This document shows, one piece after another, positions 1 to 7,397 of a stretch of DNA of 13,319 bases. The translations under genes and the position numbers were made by a program. The DNA lies in contig CAZOHH010000066.1 of NCBI GenBank assembly GCA_964579735.1, positions 1 to 13,319 of the forward strand, read 5' to 3'. Numbering within the stretch: the first letter of the stretch is position 1; each line of letters begins with the position of its first letter. This DNA comes from CAILLO01 sp964579735 (GTDB taxonomy: Bacteria > Bacillota > Clostridia > Saccharofermentanales > UBA5734). The notes under the pieces were generated by a model. The model did not search any database and was not told the DNA's origin. It saw only the letters and a program-made list of their open reading frames with translations.

Positions 1-3000
1 CCGCTGTCTCCCCCGAAACCACGTAGACCCAGCCGGGCAGCGTGCTGACGCGGACGCGGTTGCCGCGAACTGTGGCGGAGTCAGCGAGATGGCCGTCCGA
101 ATCGTATCGATCGAGCCGTCCATTCGAAAGCGCAGCGGGCAGCTCGACGTCCATGATGACGGGCACCGCGGCTCGGTTGTTCAGCACGATGGCGACCGAG
201 AGACCGGAGCGATAGGCATAGACCCCCACGAGCGTTCCAAGATCGCTTTGCGGCGATGTGGAGGACTTCAGGGCGCTGTTCGTCGGAGCGGTCGGAACGA
301 GGTTCTCGGTCACGACGAGGGGAGTGCCGGCGACGTATCGCGACAGGAGTCCGGCGACCCGGCTCTCGAGGGTATCCGGCGTCTTGGCCGTGAAGTCGGG
401 CAGAGTGACGAGGGCTGCGTTCGTGAGACCGCCGAGGTCGCGGAGCAGGACTTCGACATAGTCGGCAGCCTGAGGGAAGGACCCGGCGTTCGAAAGCATT
501 ACGGAGCGCATGGCCTCGAGAGGAATGGAGGCGGGACGGTCCGGAAGGCGCGGCGTCGTCTCATAGTAGGTCTCGAGGATCCTCTCGAGGGATTCGGACG
601 TCTGGGCACCCAGTTCACCGACGAGGTCGGAAGCGTGAAGATCGGCGCGGGAGAGCATGACCCCCGCGTCGTAGACCATGCCGTCCACGAAGGTGACCTT
701 CGTCTTCAGGTACTTGTAATACGTGGACTGCTCAACCGATGCAATCATGGTGTTGACGAAACGCGCACGCTCGCCGTCGGATTCGAAGACGCCGTCGGCA
801 TCGGAGAATTCGAGGACGAAGCGGTTGAAGGAGCCCGTCCAGGGTGCTGCCGTGCCGTTGTCCATGCGCTTGCGGCCATAGACTTCGGAAATCGGTCCCG
901 CGACATACTCGAGGAGGTTCCGGATCTCGGACTCGGAGGCGTAGGAGCCGACGACGAGCCAGGGGTCCGCTCCTGCCTGCAGCGCCAGGCGCAGTGCCGC
1001 TTCGAGGGAGGTGTCCTGACGATGAAGGGGGGTCGATCCGTGGAGGACAAGATTGCCCGTGTCGGTCAGCTCTGCCCAGCGGCCGGGCAGCACGCGGGAG
1101 GTACCGATGCCGATACTGTTCAGGCGCAGGAGGCCCGGTGCCGTCGTCCTGATCAGGGAAGTGAATGACGTGTCGGCGACGGTTGCGTCGTTCGTGGCAG
1201 TGCCGAGGTATAGACCATCGATTTCCAGCGTGCCCTGTCCTTCGAATCCGACATTCAGCCGGATCTCTCCCGTGGTCACGCCGGTTGCCGTGACGGGAGC
1301 AAGGAACGTGAAACTGTACTTCTTCCAGCGGGATCCGATTCGTTCGAATTTCGCGCCGACGGACGGGAAAGGTCCGGTCAGCCAGACGAGGGCGTTCTTG
1401 GACCCTGACCCCTCCTGACGCATCCAGAGCTCGACACGGCAAAGAGCCTGCTTGGGAAGCCGGGAGTAAGCACCTTCGGGGATGACGACTTGGGAGAGAT
1501 AGGAACCGGAGCTGGCGGTCGAGCCGCTCTCCGGAGTCGAGGCGGTCAAGCGGAGGGAGCCTTCGCCGCACCCAGGGGCTGCCCCGCCGGATATCCGGGC
1601 GACGGTGGCCAGACCGTGGAGCTCCCAGGGACCTGTCGGGTCTATTGGCTCTGCGCTTTCACCGAGGTAGCTGTCCGGCACCTCTGCCACGTCAAGGTCG
1701 AGGAAGCAAAGGTCTCCGGCCGTATAGGAGCCTTCCAGGAGCGGACTGTCGAGCTCTATCAGGGAGACCAGGCGCGTGGTGCCGACGACGCCCGCCGCAC
1801 CGGCACTGAGGACCAGGTCCTTGTCGTCCGTGTCGAAGACGCGGCAGTCCATCCCGGTGTCGATAGGAGATTCGACCCACGTGTATCCACCGTCGAGGGA
1901 ATTGAAGAAACCTCCCTTGGCATCGAGGGCGATGACTTCACGGCTATCGAGCATGACGACGTCCACGATGTCGGGTTCCCCGGGTATGGTCGCCCGACCA
2001 AAGGTCCGGCCGTCTTCCGTGAGGACGATCTGCCCATCGTTCCCGGCGGCCACGAAGCGGCCGTCGCGATTGGCGACCGCACGGAGATCCGCCTCCAGTC
2101 CGAGGTCCTCGTTTTTCCATATATAGCCGTCCTGGGAGACGAGCAGAGTACCCTTGGCTCCGACGGCGAGGAATCGACCCGAGTCGGCCGCTACGTCGTT
2201 CAAGTCGTTCGTGGTTCCCGAATCGATCGTGTAGAAGGTTCCCTGGATGCCGACGAGCAGAGCCCCAGCATCCCCGACGGCGACATGGATGCGTCCCGTG
2301 GAGGCGACCGCCTGGAGGGGGACGGGAAGATCGACGGGAATCGTGGTCCAGAGCATGCCGTCCGAGGAGACGGCGGCCTCGCCGTTCGAGCTGACGATAA
2401 GGAATCCGGACGCCGTGCCGCAGACTCCGGTGAGGTTGCCGAGAAGACCGGTCTCGACCAGAGTCGGCGATTGAGTCCCTATTCCGAGGAGGAAGATGCC
2501 CTTCTGGGCGATGGCGCCGACAAGGTCCCCGTAGACGCCGAACCCGGAGACGATGACGCTTTTCGGCAGGTCCTGAGGCAATTGAGCCTTGGTGAAGGGT
2601 CCGATGCGGTTGACGCTGAAACTCTTGACGGTTCCGCTCTTGCGCAAGGTGAGGCCGTCTTCCGTCGTCGTGAGGATCCGGACGTCTGCGCCGTCGAAGA
2701 ACCCTTCGCCGTAGAGCCCTGCACTGGCTGCGTCCGAGGAGACCGTCACGGAGGTCGCATCGCCGCTATAGACGCGGAGGGCCTTGCGGAAGGCGTAGGG
2801 CTCGAAGGAGGCGTCGGAGAGGAGGTTGGAGGAGGGAATCGCGTCGAGGGACAGTCCAAGCCCGGTCAACGTCGATCCGGCTGGATTCTCCATGACCTGG
2901 AAGGAGACAAGGTCCGCGCCGCTGTTGGCGGTGAGAAGCGAGGCGGAGTAGATGGCGATGCCGGAACCTACCCCTACGGCGAGCACGACCAGCGCCAAGG

Positions 3001-3052
3001 TGAGGAAGAACACCCGCTTGCCGAGACCGACGAAGGTGTGGAGGCGCATCAT
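1..3052 (-). CDS. Large membrane-anchored extracytoplasmic protein with Asp-box repeats and a glycosidase-like region (partial, 3' end missing)
   Basis: The minus-strand frame is open without a stop from the ATG at 3052 to the window edge, giving 1017 codons. The first ATG overlaps the preceding gene's stop as ATGA, so translation is probably coupled; a second ATG follows directly. Residues 14-37 form one hydrophobic segment after a basic start, so the rest should lie outside the membrane. Asp-box-like motifs occur at 229-235 (SSDGMLW), 306-312 (SQDGYIW), 345-351 (TEDGRTF) and 385-392 (SLDGGYTW), as in BNR/YCF48-type propellers. Residues 470-620 look like a carbohydrate-binding beta-sandwich. 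Residues 625-930 resemble a GH51/GH39-type barrel, followed by a beta-rich end. The segment around E748 and D751 aligns by eye with the GH51 acid/base region, but the usual GNE is FSD here. Domain names are inferred from pattern; the function is unknown. A carbohydrate-binding or sensing surface protein is my best guess. Confidence 0.8.
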   Translation of the reverse strand, partial: MMRLHTFVGLGKRVFFLTLALVVLAVGVGSGIAIYSASLLTANSGADLVSFQVMENPAGSTLTGLGLSLDAIPSSNLLSDASFEPYAFRKALRVYSGDATSVTVSSDAASAGLYGEGFFDGADVRILTTTEDGLTLRKSGTVKSFSVNRIGPFTKAQLPQDLPKSVIVSGFGVYGDLVGAIAQKGIFLLGIGTQSPTLVETGLLGNLTGVCGTASGFLIVSSNGEAAVSSDGMLWTTIPVDLPVPLQAVASTGRIHVAVGDAGALLVGIQGTFYTIDSGTTNDLNDVAADSGRFLAVGAKGTLLVSQDGYIWKNEDLGLEADLRAVANRDGRFVAAGNDGQIVLTEDGRTFGRATIPGEPDIVDVVMLDSREVIALDAKGGFFNSLDGGYTWVESPIDTGMDCRVFDTDDKDLVLSAGAAGVVGTTRLVSLIELDSPLLEGSYTAGDLCFLDLDVAEVPDSYLGESAEPIDPTGPWELHGLATVARISGGAAPGCGEGSLRLTASTPESGSTASSGSYLSQVVIPEGAYSRLPKQALCRVELWMRQEGSGSKNALVWLTGPFPSVGAKFERIGSRWKKYSFTFLAPVTATGVTTGEIRLNVGFEGQGTLEIDGLYLGTATNDATVADTSFTSLIRTTAPGLLRLNSIGIGTSRVLPGRWAELTDTGNLVLHGSTPLHRQDTSLEAALRLALQAGADPWLVVGSYASESEIRNLLEYVAGPISEVYGRKRMDNGTAAPWTGSFNRFVLEFSDADGVFESDGERARFVNTMIASVEQSTYYKYLKTKVTFVDGMVYDAGVMLSRADLHASDLVGELGAQTSESLERILETYYETTPRLPDRPASIPLEAMRSVMLSNAGSFPQAADYVEVLLRDLGGLTNAALVTLPDFTAKTPDTLESRVAGLLSRYVAGTPLVVTENLVPTAPTNSALKSSTSPQSDLGTLVGVYAYRSGLSVAIVLNNRAAVPVIMDVELPAALSNGRLDRYDSDGHLADSATVRGNRVRVSTLPGWVYVVSGETA

Positions 3053-4095
3053 GGAGTGATGAAGGCGGTCCCTGAGGCGTCCTTCAGGGGTACGCTTCCC
3101 TTCCTGCGGTTCAAGTGCAGCCAGACGGCGCACAAGACGCCGACGAGGATGAAGGAGCACTCCACGATGAACACGATCTGGCTTGCGGAGCCTTCGCCGA
3201 GGATCATGGGCAGTCCGGCTCCGAGGAAGTTGAAGCACACGTGCATGATGATGGGAACGATCAGCGAGCGGGTCCACGCATATACGGCCCCGAGGAGGAT
3301 GCCGGGAATGACGACGTAGAGCGATTGGATGAAATTCATATGGAAGAGGGCGAAGACGACGCCCTGCAGGACCACGGCGACCCAGAGCGGCATGACCCTG
3401 CGGAACTCGTTCAGGATGATTCCGCGGAAGATCACTTCTTCCGCGATAGGTACGACGAGGCAAGTCGAGAGGATCGTCCAGAAGAGTCCGCCGTCACCGG
3501 TGAAGTATTGGGAGAGGTTCATATAGTAATCGAGCTGGGACTTGAGGAAGGGCACGAAGTCGGCCAAGGCCTGCAATCCCGCGAACAGGAGGCCGGTGAG
3601 GCCGACCAGGCCGGCGGCGATCGCGGCCACGGACAGGAGGTCCGTCGGTCGCGTGCGGTCGTAGGGGTAGAAGCGCCGTTCCTTGCGCCGGAGCGTGAGG
3701 AAGAGAGGAATGAAGATCGCGAGCTGAATGGCGGAATAGACGAGGGCGATCTTCGTGGAGAGGCGGAGGACCGCGTCGGAGGCCTGCTGCATCAGGACCT
3801 GCATCAGGGAGGCGAGTTCCGCCGTCGAGGAGACGCCCTGGCGCAGCATCAGGTCGAGGGCCACGACGAAGGCGAAGAGCATGGTGACGACCAGGGAGGT
3901 CACGAGGTGCCCGGACATGGCGCCGATCGGGATCAGAAAGGTCCTCCAGCCGGCGGGCACGCGGTTTCCGGCATGTGTCGGATCCGATGCGGGAGCCGCT
4001 GGCATAGGGGGCAGGGCAGGTGGTGGAGTCGAGAGGGGGGCCAGAGTCGGGGTCGGGGCCTCGCTGAAGTCGCTGTGTTGATAGAGGTCGGCCAT
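3049..4095 (-). CDS. CPBP family intramembrane metalloprotease
   Basis: A 348-residue membrane protein with all three CPBP (Abi/CAAX-like) motifs: EEVIFRG with E219, E220 and R224; FALFH with H252; and HVCFN with H285 and N289. These glutamates and histidines make up the family's metal-dependent active site within the bilayer. About eight hydrophobic segments follow a Pro/Ala/Thr-rich, probably disordered tail at residues 13-45. I chose the ATG at 4095 because GGAAAGGG lies about ten bases upstream, inside the last codons of the previous gene, and only 5 nt separate the genes; an upstream extension would run into that gene in another frame. Its stop overlaps the next start by 4 nt. Family members act in prenyl-protein processing, bacteriocin self-immunity or protein secretion; the substrate is unknown. 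Co-transcription with the large surface protein suggests a role at the envelope. Confidence 0.88.
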   Translation of the reverse strand: MADLYQHSDFSEAPTPTLAPLSTPPPALPPMPAAPASDPTHAGNRVPAGWRTFLIPIGAMSGHLVTSLVVTMLFAFVVALDLMLRQGVSSTAELASLMQVLMQQASDAVLRLSTKIALVYSAIQLAIFIPLFLTLRRKERRFYPYDRTRPTDLLSVAAIAAGLVGLTGLLFAGLQALADFVPFLKSQLDYYMNLSQYFTGDGGLFWTILSTCLVVPIAEEVIFRGIILNEFRRVMPLWVAVVLQGVVFALFHMNFIQSLYVVIPGILLGAVYAWTRSLIVPIIMHVCFNFLGAGLPMILGEGSASQIVFIVECSFILVGVLCAVWLHLNRRKGSVPLKDASGTAFITP

Positions 4096-4100
4096 GTCCG

Positions 4101-5018
4101 TCACACCCTTTCCAGTAGCGCGTTGAACTTCTTCAGACGCTCGATGGGACCGTAGGCGGTTTTCGAAGCGCGAATCCCCTCGTTGCCCATATCCTCTTCG
4201 CGGTTCACGAGCCGCATGTCGGAAAATGCGTTCTCTACAGTGAACCGGCTGATCGCGGCATAGGCACCGCGGAAGTCGGCCGCCGCCTTTTCGAAGTGGA
4301 TCACGGGGGTATCGGAGTTTCCCTTCGAGCCCAACGAGAAGGCGATGGTTCGCCCACCCGAGCGCAGGAGGCCTCCATGCACGGGCAAGGAGTCGAAGGC
4401 GTCGAAGACGCGACGTATGGGGACGTAGTCGCTCTGGGTCTGGTCGGAGCAGTCCAGACCGCGCTCGCGACACCAATCGGAGACGATGCGAAGGCATTCC
4501 TCCCGATCCGAGACCGTCACTTCCCGGTATTCGAAGCCGGGGTTATCGCGTGCGAAACGAGCGACGTGGTTGCGCTGCCCATGAAGGGCCTTCCCCGCCA
4601 GAGACCTGAGGGAGGCCGCGTCATAGACGTAGTCGCTGAAGTCGTCCTCCTGCCACAGGGTTGCCCGGTACCCGGGCAGGTCCTGGAACAGTTGGACCAG
4701 CGGTTCATCTATGTACATCACGCGGAGTGGCTTCCCTTGCTGTGCGAACCAGGGAGACAGTTCCTCCAGCGTCTCGACGAGGACGTCGCGATTCACCCGA
4801 CCGAGAGGCATGGTCATATGCGGCTCCGTGAAGGCGCCGCCATCGCTGATCAGGCAGAATGCGCCTCCGACCACGGCCTTGCGATAAGAAAAGGCCTCGC
4901 CCCAGGCGTACCGGCTGACGAAGCACATGTCGGACAGACGCGTGCCCGACGCGCGGTACAGGCGCTCGTATTCCTCTCGGTCCGAGCCGGTGAGGAGAGG
5001 GAGCTCCGCGACGGTCAC
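4101..5018 (-). CDS. DUF2156 (phosphatidylglycerol lysyltransferase-like) domain protein
   Basis: A 305-residue soluble protein of the DUF2156 family, which has a double GNAT-like fold related to the cytoplasmic domain of MprF and to FemX-type aminoacyl transferases. Visible family signatures are GKALHGQRNHVARF at 142-155, HFEKA with DFRGAYAAI at 241-256, and the C-terminal VNREEDMGNEGIR with SKTAY at 271-289. There is no membrane segment, so it is a stand-alone cytoplasmic version. The start is GTG at 5018; GGCGGG lies just upstream and the start overlaps the previous stop as GTGA, which suggests coupled translation. The next gene begins 5 nt after its stop. By family analogy it may move an aminoacyl or acyl group onto a lipid or peptide, but the substrate cannot be read from the sequence. 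Confidence 0.88.
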   Translation of the reverse strand: MTVAELPLLTGSDREEYERLYRASGTRLSDMCFVSRYAWGEAFSYRKAVVGGAFCLISDGGAFTEPHMTMPLGRVNRDVLVETLEELSPWFAQQGKPLRVMYIDEPLVQLFQDLPGYRATLWQEDDFSDYVYDAASLRSLAGKALHGQRNHVARFARDNPGFEYREVTVSDREECLRIVSDWCRERGLDCSDQTQSDYVPIRRVFDAFDSLPVHGGLLRSGGRTIAFSLGSKGNSDTPVIHFEKAAADFRGAYAAISRFTVENAFSDMRLVNREEDMGNEGIRASKTAYGPIERLKKFNALLERV

Positions 5019-5359
5019 AGCCCGCCGGCCGATTCGAAGCGCGAAAGGAACACTTCGAAAACGGCTTTCCGTTCCTTCCGTCTGTAGATGGACATATAGA
5101 GCGGCTCCGAGTTCGCACCCATCCTGGTGCGGAACAGCACGAGCTCGGAATCGTTGCGGGCTCCGTCATCGAGCTCGTAGGGGACCATGGCGACATATTC
5201 GTTGCCGAAGGCCGAGAAGGCGTCGATGAAGTGCATGTAGTATTCGACATGCGTCCACGTGTCGACGAGGACCGCGATCTCCGCTTCCCCCGTCAACCCG
5301 GGACCTTTGTCCCTGATGCGCTTCAGGTCATGCTTTTGAGTCAGCGTCCCCGTCTTCAT
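5015..5359 (-). CDS. DUF1292-like small protein, second of a tandem pair
   Basis: A 114-residue protein whose core, from EAEIAVLVD at about residue 25 to FEVFLSRFE near 109, follows the DUF1292 pattern: a short beta-rich module with aromatic and acidic residues, a central NEYVAMVPYE strand, a strand like ELVLFR, and a closing KAVFEVF helix. It lacks the metal-binding arm of its upstream neighbour and is less acidic. The ATG at 5359 has GAGGA about five bases upstream and overlaps the previous gene by 32 nt. An alternative TTG at about residue 22 would give a protein closer to the bare domain, so the start is uncertain. The stop overlaps the next GTG by 4 nt. DUF1292 proteins have no established biochemical role. 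Family assignment is by eye. Confidence 0.75.
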   Translation of the reverse strand: MKTGTLTQKHDLKRIRDKGPGLTGEAEIAVLVDTWTHVEYYMHFIDAFSAFGNEYVAMVPYELDDGARNDSELVLFRTRMGANSEPLYMSIYRRKERKAVFEVFLSRFESAGGL

Positions 5360-5852
5360 CGTCTTCCTCGTCACCCTCCTCGTCCTCCGCTTCGTCGCAG
5401 AGACGGTCGTACTCGGCGTACACCTTCTCGGACTCTTCGGGTTCGAGGCTGACAAGACCCTCGGTGCCGTCTTCCATCGCGACCACCTTGGTGATCACGA
5501 GTTCGGGCTCCTCGGAGTCCTCGGTCACGAGGACATAATAGACTTCGCCTTCGTAATCGAACATGTCCTCGACCTGGAAGGTATATTCCTTGCCGGTCTC
5601 GGTGTCGGTCATGACGATCGTGGCGTGCTCGTGCCCGTGGTCATGGCCTTCGTGGCCGTGGTCGTGGCCACATTCGCAGGCGTCGTCGGAGCAACCGCAG
5701 GCGTCATCGGAGCAACCGCAGCTCTCGTCGGTGCATTTGCAGGCTTCATCGGAGCAGTTGCAGGCGTCATCGGAGCAGCCGCAGCTCTCGTCGGAGCAAT
5801 TGCAGGCGTCGTCCTTCTTCTTGTCCTTGTCGTCGTACAGGTTCGAATCCAT
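5328..5852 (-). CDS. DUF1292 protein with N-terminal Cys/His-rich array
   Basis: A 174-residue protein in three parts. After a Lys/Asp-rich start, residues 17-61 carry seven CxC motifs exactly seven residues apart (C17/19, 24/26, 31/33, 38/40, 45/47, 52/54, 59/61), joined by linkers such as SDDA and SDES. Residues 63-76 hold seven histidines in an HDHGHEGHDHGH pattern. Residues 78-150 form a DUF1292 module (TIVMTDTETGKEYTF, then EGEVYYVLV), and 153-171 is almost entirely Asp/Glu. No signal peptide is present, so it is probably cytoplasmic. AAGGAGG lies 8 bases before the ATG at 5852, which fixes the start. It follows ruvX, a common place for DUF1292 genes in Bacillota, but has its own promoter. 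His-rich N-termini are known in the family. An array this long suggests metal binding or storage, which is inference. Confidence 0.9.
   Translation of the reverse strand: MDSNLYDDKDKKKDDACNCSDESCGCSDDACNCSDEACKCTDESCGCSDDACGCSDDACECGHDHGHEGHDHGHEHATIVMTDTETGKEYTFQVEDMFDYEGEVYYVLVTEDSEEPELVITKVVAMEDGTEGLVSLEPEESEKVYAEYDRLCDEAEDEEGDEEDDEDGDADSKA
5676..5822. repeat. 21-bp tandem repeat with 63-bp higher-order period
   Basis: Seven 21-bp units begin at 5676, 5697, 5718, 5739, 5760, 5781 and 5802 on the plus strand, most of the form GCAG-GCGTC-TCGGAGCA. The last unit diverges in its second half. Units at 5697 and 5760 are nearly identical, as are 5718 and 5781, which gives a 63-bp period. They encode the CxC heptads of the DUF1292 protein, so the period is a whole number of codons and copy-number change would keep the reading frame. 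Confidence 0.9.
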
Positions 5853-5892
5853 AAGGTCATCCTCCTTGGCGGGCTTTCCTAGCCACCGGCTG

Positions 5893-5922
5893 ATTATACC
5901 ATCCTCGCCCGCGGGATGGCAG
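5893..5922 (-). promoter_or_regulatory. Sigma-A type promoter of the DUF1292 operon
   Basis: On the minus strand, CTGCCA is followed after 18 nt by a perfect TATAAT (5898-5893), with TGG directly before it (extended -10). Transcription would start near 5886, leaving a leader of about 34 nt with AAGGAGG ahead of the ATG at 5852. It lies in the 73-nt gap after ruvX, where I see no terminator, so read-through from ruvX is also likely. Confidence 0.65.
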
Positions 5923-5925
5923 AGT

Positions 5926-6357
5926 TCATTTTCGACGGCGCTCCAGATAGTCCTGCAGGAGGATGGCGGCCGCCATGCGGTCGACGGCGCCGCCCTTCCG
6001 GTCCCGACTCGCGCCCGTTTCACGCAGGATCCGACTGGCCAGCACCGACGTGTAGCGCTCGTCCTGCAGCACCACGGGGATGCCGAGGCGCTGGGAGAGC
6101 GCGTCCGCGAGACTGCGCGACTTCTCCTCGGCCGGTCCCGGTCGGCCGTCGGTTCGCCGCGGCAAGCCGATGACGATCTCGCAGACGCCCTGCTCGGAGA
6201 CGATCGCGCAGATGCGCTCTTCGGCCTTGGTCCGGTCCACGCCGTTCCATCGGATGGTCTCGATGCCATTGGCAATCGTGACGAGCGGGTCGCTGACCGC
6301 GATGCCGATCCGCGCGTCGCCGGGGTCGATGCCCATGATCCGGGTCCGTTCCGCCAT
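5926..6357 (-). CDS. ruvX: RuvX/YqgF family Holliday junction resolvase-like protein
   Basis: A 143-residue RNase H-fold protein of normal family length. The three expected acidic residues are present: D11 in MGIDPGDARIG, E100 in LQDERYTS and D126 in AVDRMAAAILLQDYL. The GLPRRTDGRPG segment at 64-74 matches the conserved loop. Family members are proposed to cut Holliday junctions or to process the 5' end of pre-16S rRNA; both roles are reported for homologues and the sequence does not decide between them. The ATG at 6357 comes 2 nt after the stop of the aldo/keto reductase gene, with AAGGTGG about nine bases upstream. It is the last gene of the ireB operon and is followed by a DUF1292 gene, as in many Bacillota. 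Confidence 0.93.
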   Translation of the reverse strand: MAERTRIMGIDPGDARIGIAVSDPLVTIANGIETIRWNGVDRTKAEERICAIVSEQGVCEIVIGLPRRTDGRPGPAEEKSRSLADALSQRLGIPVVLQDERYTSVLASRILRETGASRDRKGGAVDRMAAAILLQDYLERRRK

Positions 6358-6359
6358 TT

Positions 6360-7397
6360 CTACACCACCTTGATCGCGAAGTCGCGGCAGGCCGCCGCGC
6401 AGTAGCCGCAAAGGACGCAACGAGAGGAGTCGACCACGGCGCGGCCTGCCTCGCCGAGAGAGAGGGCTCCGCGCGTGCAACGGGGGACGCACGCTCCACA
6501 GCCCGTGCACCATTCGTGGACGAAGAGCCGTTTTTCGCGGCCTCCGGCTTCCCTTGCGATGGATTCCGGCACCGTTCGGCCCTCGAAGAGCGCACAGTCC
6601 ATGTCGATCTCGGCGCGGGTCTGCATGCCGACCGCATAGGCGTCGACGAAGGGCAGGCCCAATGCGAAGGACGCTTCCGCGAAGGGGTCCTGGAGGAGAT
6701 TCCCACCCCCGAACATCTTCATCCCGAGGATGCCGATTCCCAGCGCATGCGCTTCGGCGGCCGCCTGAAGCATCCGTTCGGGTGGGCCATCGATCAAGCC
6801 GAGGCCTTTGCGGTTGAGGATGGGGTGGATCACGTCGACTTGTCCATAGGAACCGGTCCCCAGACCTTCCCAACGGTCGTCGTCTTCGGGCGTCCGTCCA
6901 TTGTGCGCTTCAAGTCCACGAGCCCGACGAACGGCCTGGACGACGGCTTCGACGGGAGCCGCGGCGTGCGTCGAGAACCCGACGGCGCGGACGAGGCCCT
7001 TCGCCTTGCTCTCCAGGAGGTACTCGAAGGCTTCGCCGTGTCCGAGGAGGGTGAGCGGGGTCTCCTGCTCGTGGAGGAGGAACAGGTCGACGACATCGAC
7101 GTCGAGTTCGCGCCGGGCTTGTTCGAGGCTGGCGCGGGCGCTTTCCCGGTCATGGGCATAGGTCTTGGTGCAGACGGTCGGGCGTCGACCCGATAGTCCT
7201 GCAGCTTCCCGGATATGCGCATAGGTGCCGTAGATTTCGGCGGTATCGACGAAATCCACGCCGCGCTCCATGGCGTATGCGATAAGGGCTCCCCCCTCGG
7301 AAGGAGGAAGCCCCTTCTGCAGGGGACCGAGGGGCAGTGTTCCGTAACACAGCCGCGACACCGCGATTCCGGTGGCGCCGAGAATTCTGCTTTCCAT
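6360..7397 (-). CDS. Aldo/keto reductase with C-terminal double 4Fe-4S ferredoxin domain
   Basis: A 345-residue two-part protein. Residues 1-275 are an aldo/keto reductase barrel with the standard catalytic tetrad: D51 and Y56 in FVDTAEIYG, K78 in VCTKTY and H109 in LFLLHEQE. Residues 295-340 carry two ferredoxin motifs, C297-C300-C303-C307 and C327-C330-C333-C337, each CxxCxxCxxxC with a proline absent after the last cysteine. The domain combination is known in anaerobes and suggests electron transfer between a nicotinamide-dependent active site and an iron-sulfur partner; the substrate is unknown. I chose the ATG at 7397, whose A is the last base of ireB's TGA (TGATG), over an in-frame TTG one codon upstream; no strong ribosome binding site is visible, so coupling is likely. 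ruvX begins 2 nt after its stop. Confidence 0.92.
   Translation of the reverse strand: MESRILGATGIAVSRLCYGTLPLGPLQKGLPPSEGGALIAYAMERGVDFVDTAEIYGTYAHIREAAGLSGRRPTVCTKTYAHDRESARASLEQARRELDVDVVDLFLLHEQETPLTLLGHGEAFEYLLESKAKGLVRAVGFSTHAAAPVEAVVQAVRRARGLEAHNGRTPEDDDRWEGLGTGSYGQVDVIHPILNRKGLGLIDGPPERMLQAAAEAHALGIGILGMKMFGGGNLLQDPFAEASFALGLPFVDAYAVGMQTRAEIDMDCALFEGRTVPESIAREAGGREKRLFVHEWCTGCGACVPRCTRGALSLGEAGRAVVDSSRCVLCGYCAAACRDFAIKVV

Noticed and set aside
89..1168. Long plus-strand open frame, with another at 1490-3319, opposite the large minus-strand gene.
   Set aside because: Both are in exact codon register with the minus-strand frame, which is open for over 3 kb. GC-rich codons make such antisense frames common. 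Their composition is rich in Gly, Arg, Asp and Glu without family motifs.
4096..4497. Upstream extension of the CPBP protease frame by 134 codons.
   Set aside because: It lies within the DUF2156 gene in another frame, is Arg/Pro-rich, and a good ribosome binding site precedes the ATG at 4095.
5676..5822. The 21-bp repeats considered as a CRISPR array.
   Set aside because: The units are contiguous with no unique spacers and encode protein heptads in frame.
5563..6405. Plus-strand frame encoding Ser/Gln repeats opposite the CxC array.
   Set aside because: It is the antisense of a repeat-coding region and runs on opposite ruvX. The minus frame has a promoter, a ribosome binding site and a recognisable domain.
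6358..6873. Upstream extension of the ruvX frame into the reductase gene.
   Set aside because: It is Arg/Pro-rich, without family similarity. RuvX begins normally at MAERTRIMGID with a binding site just upstream.
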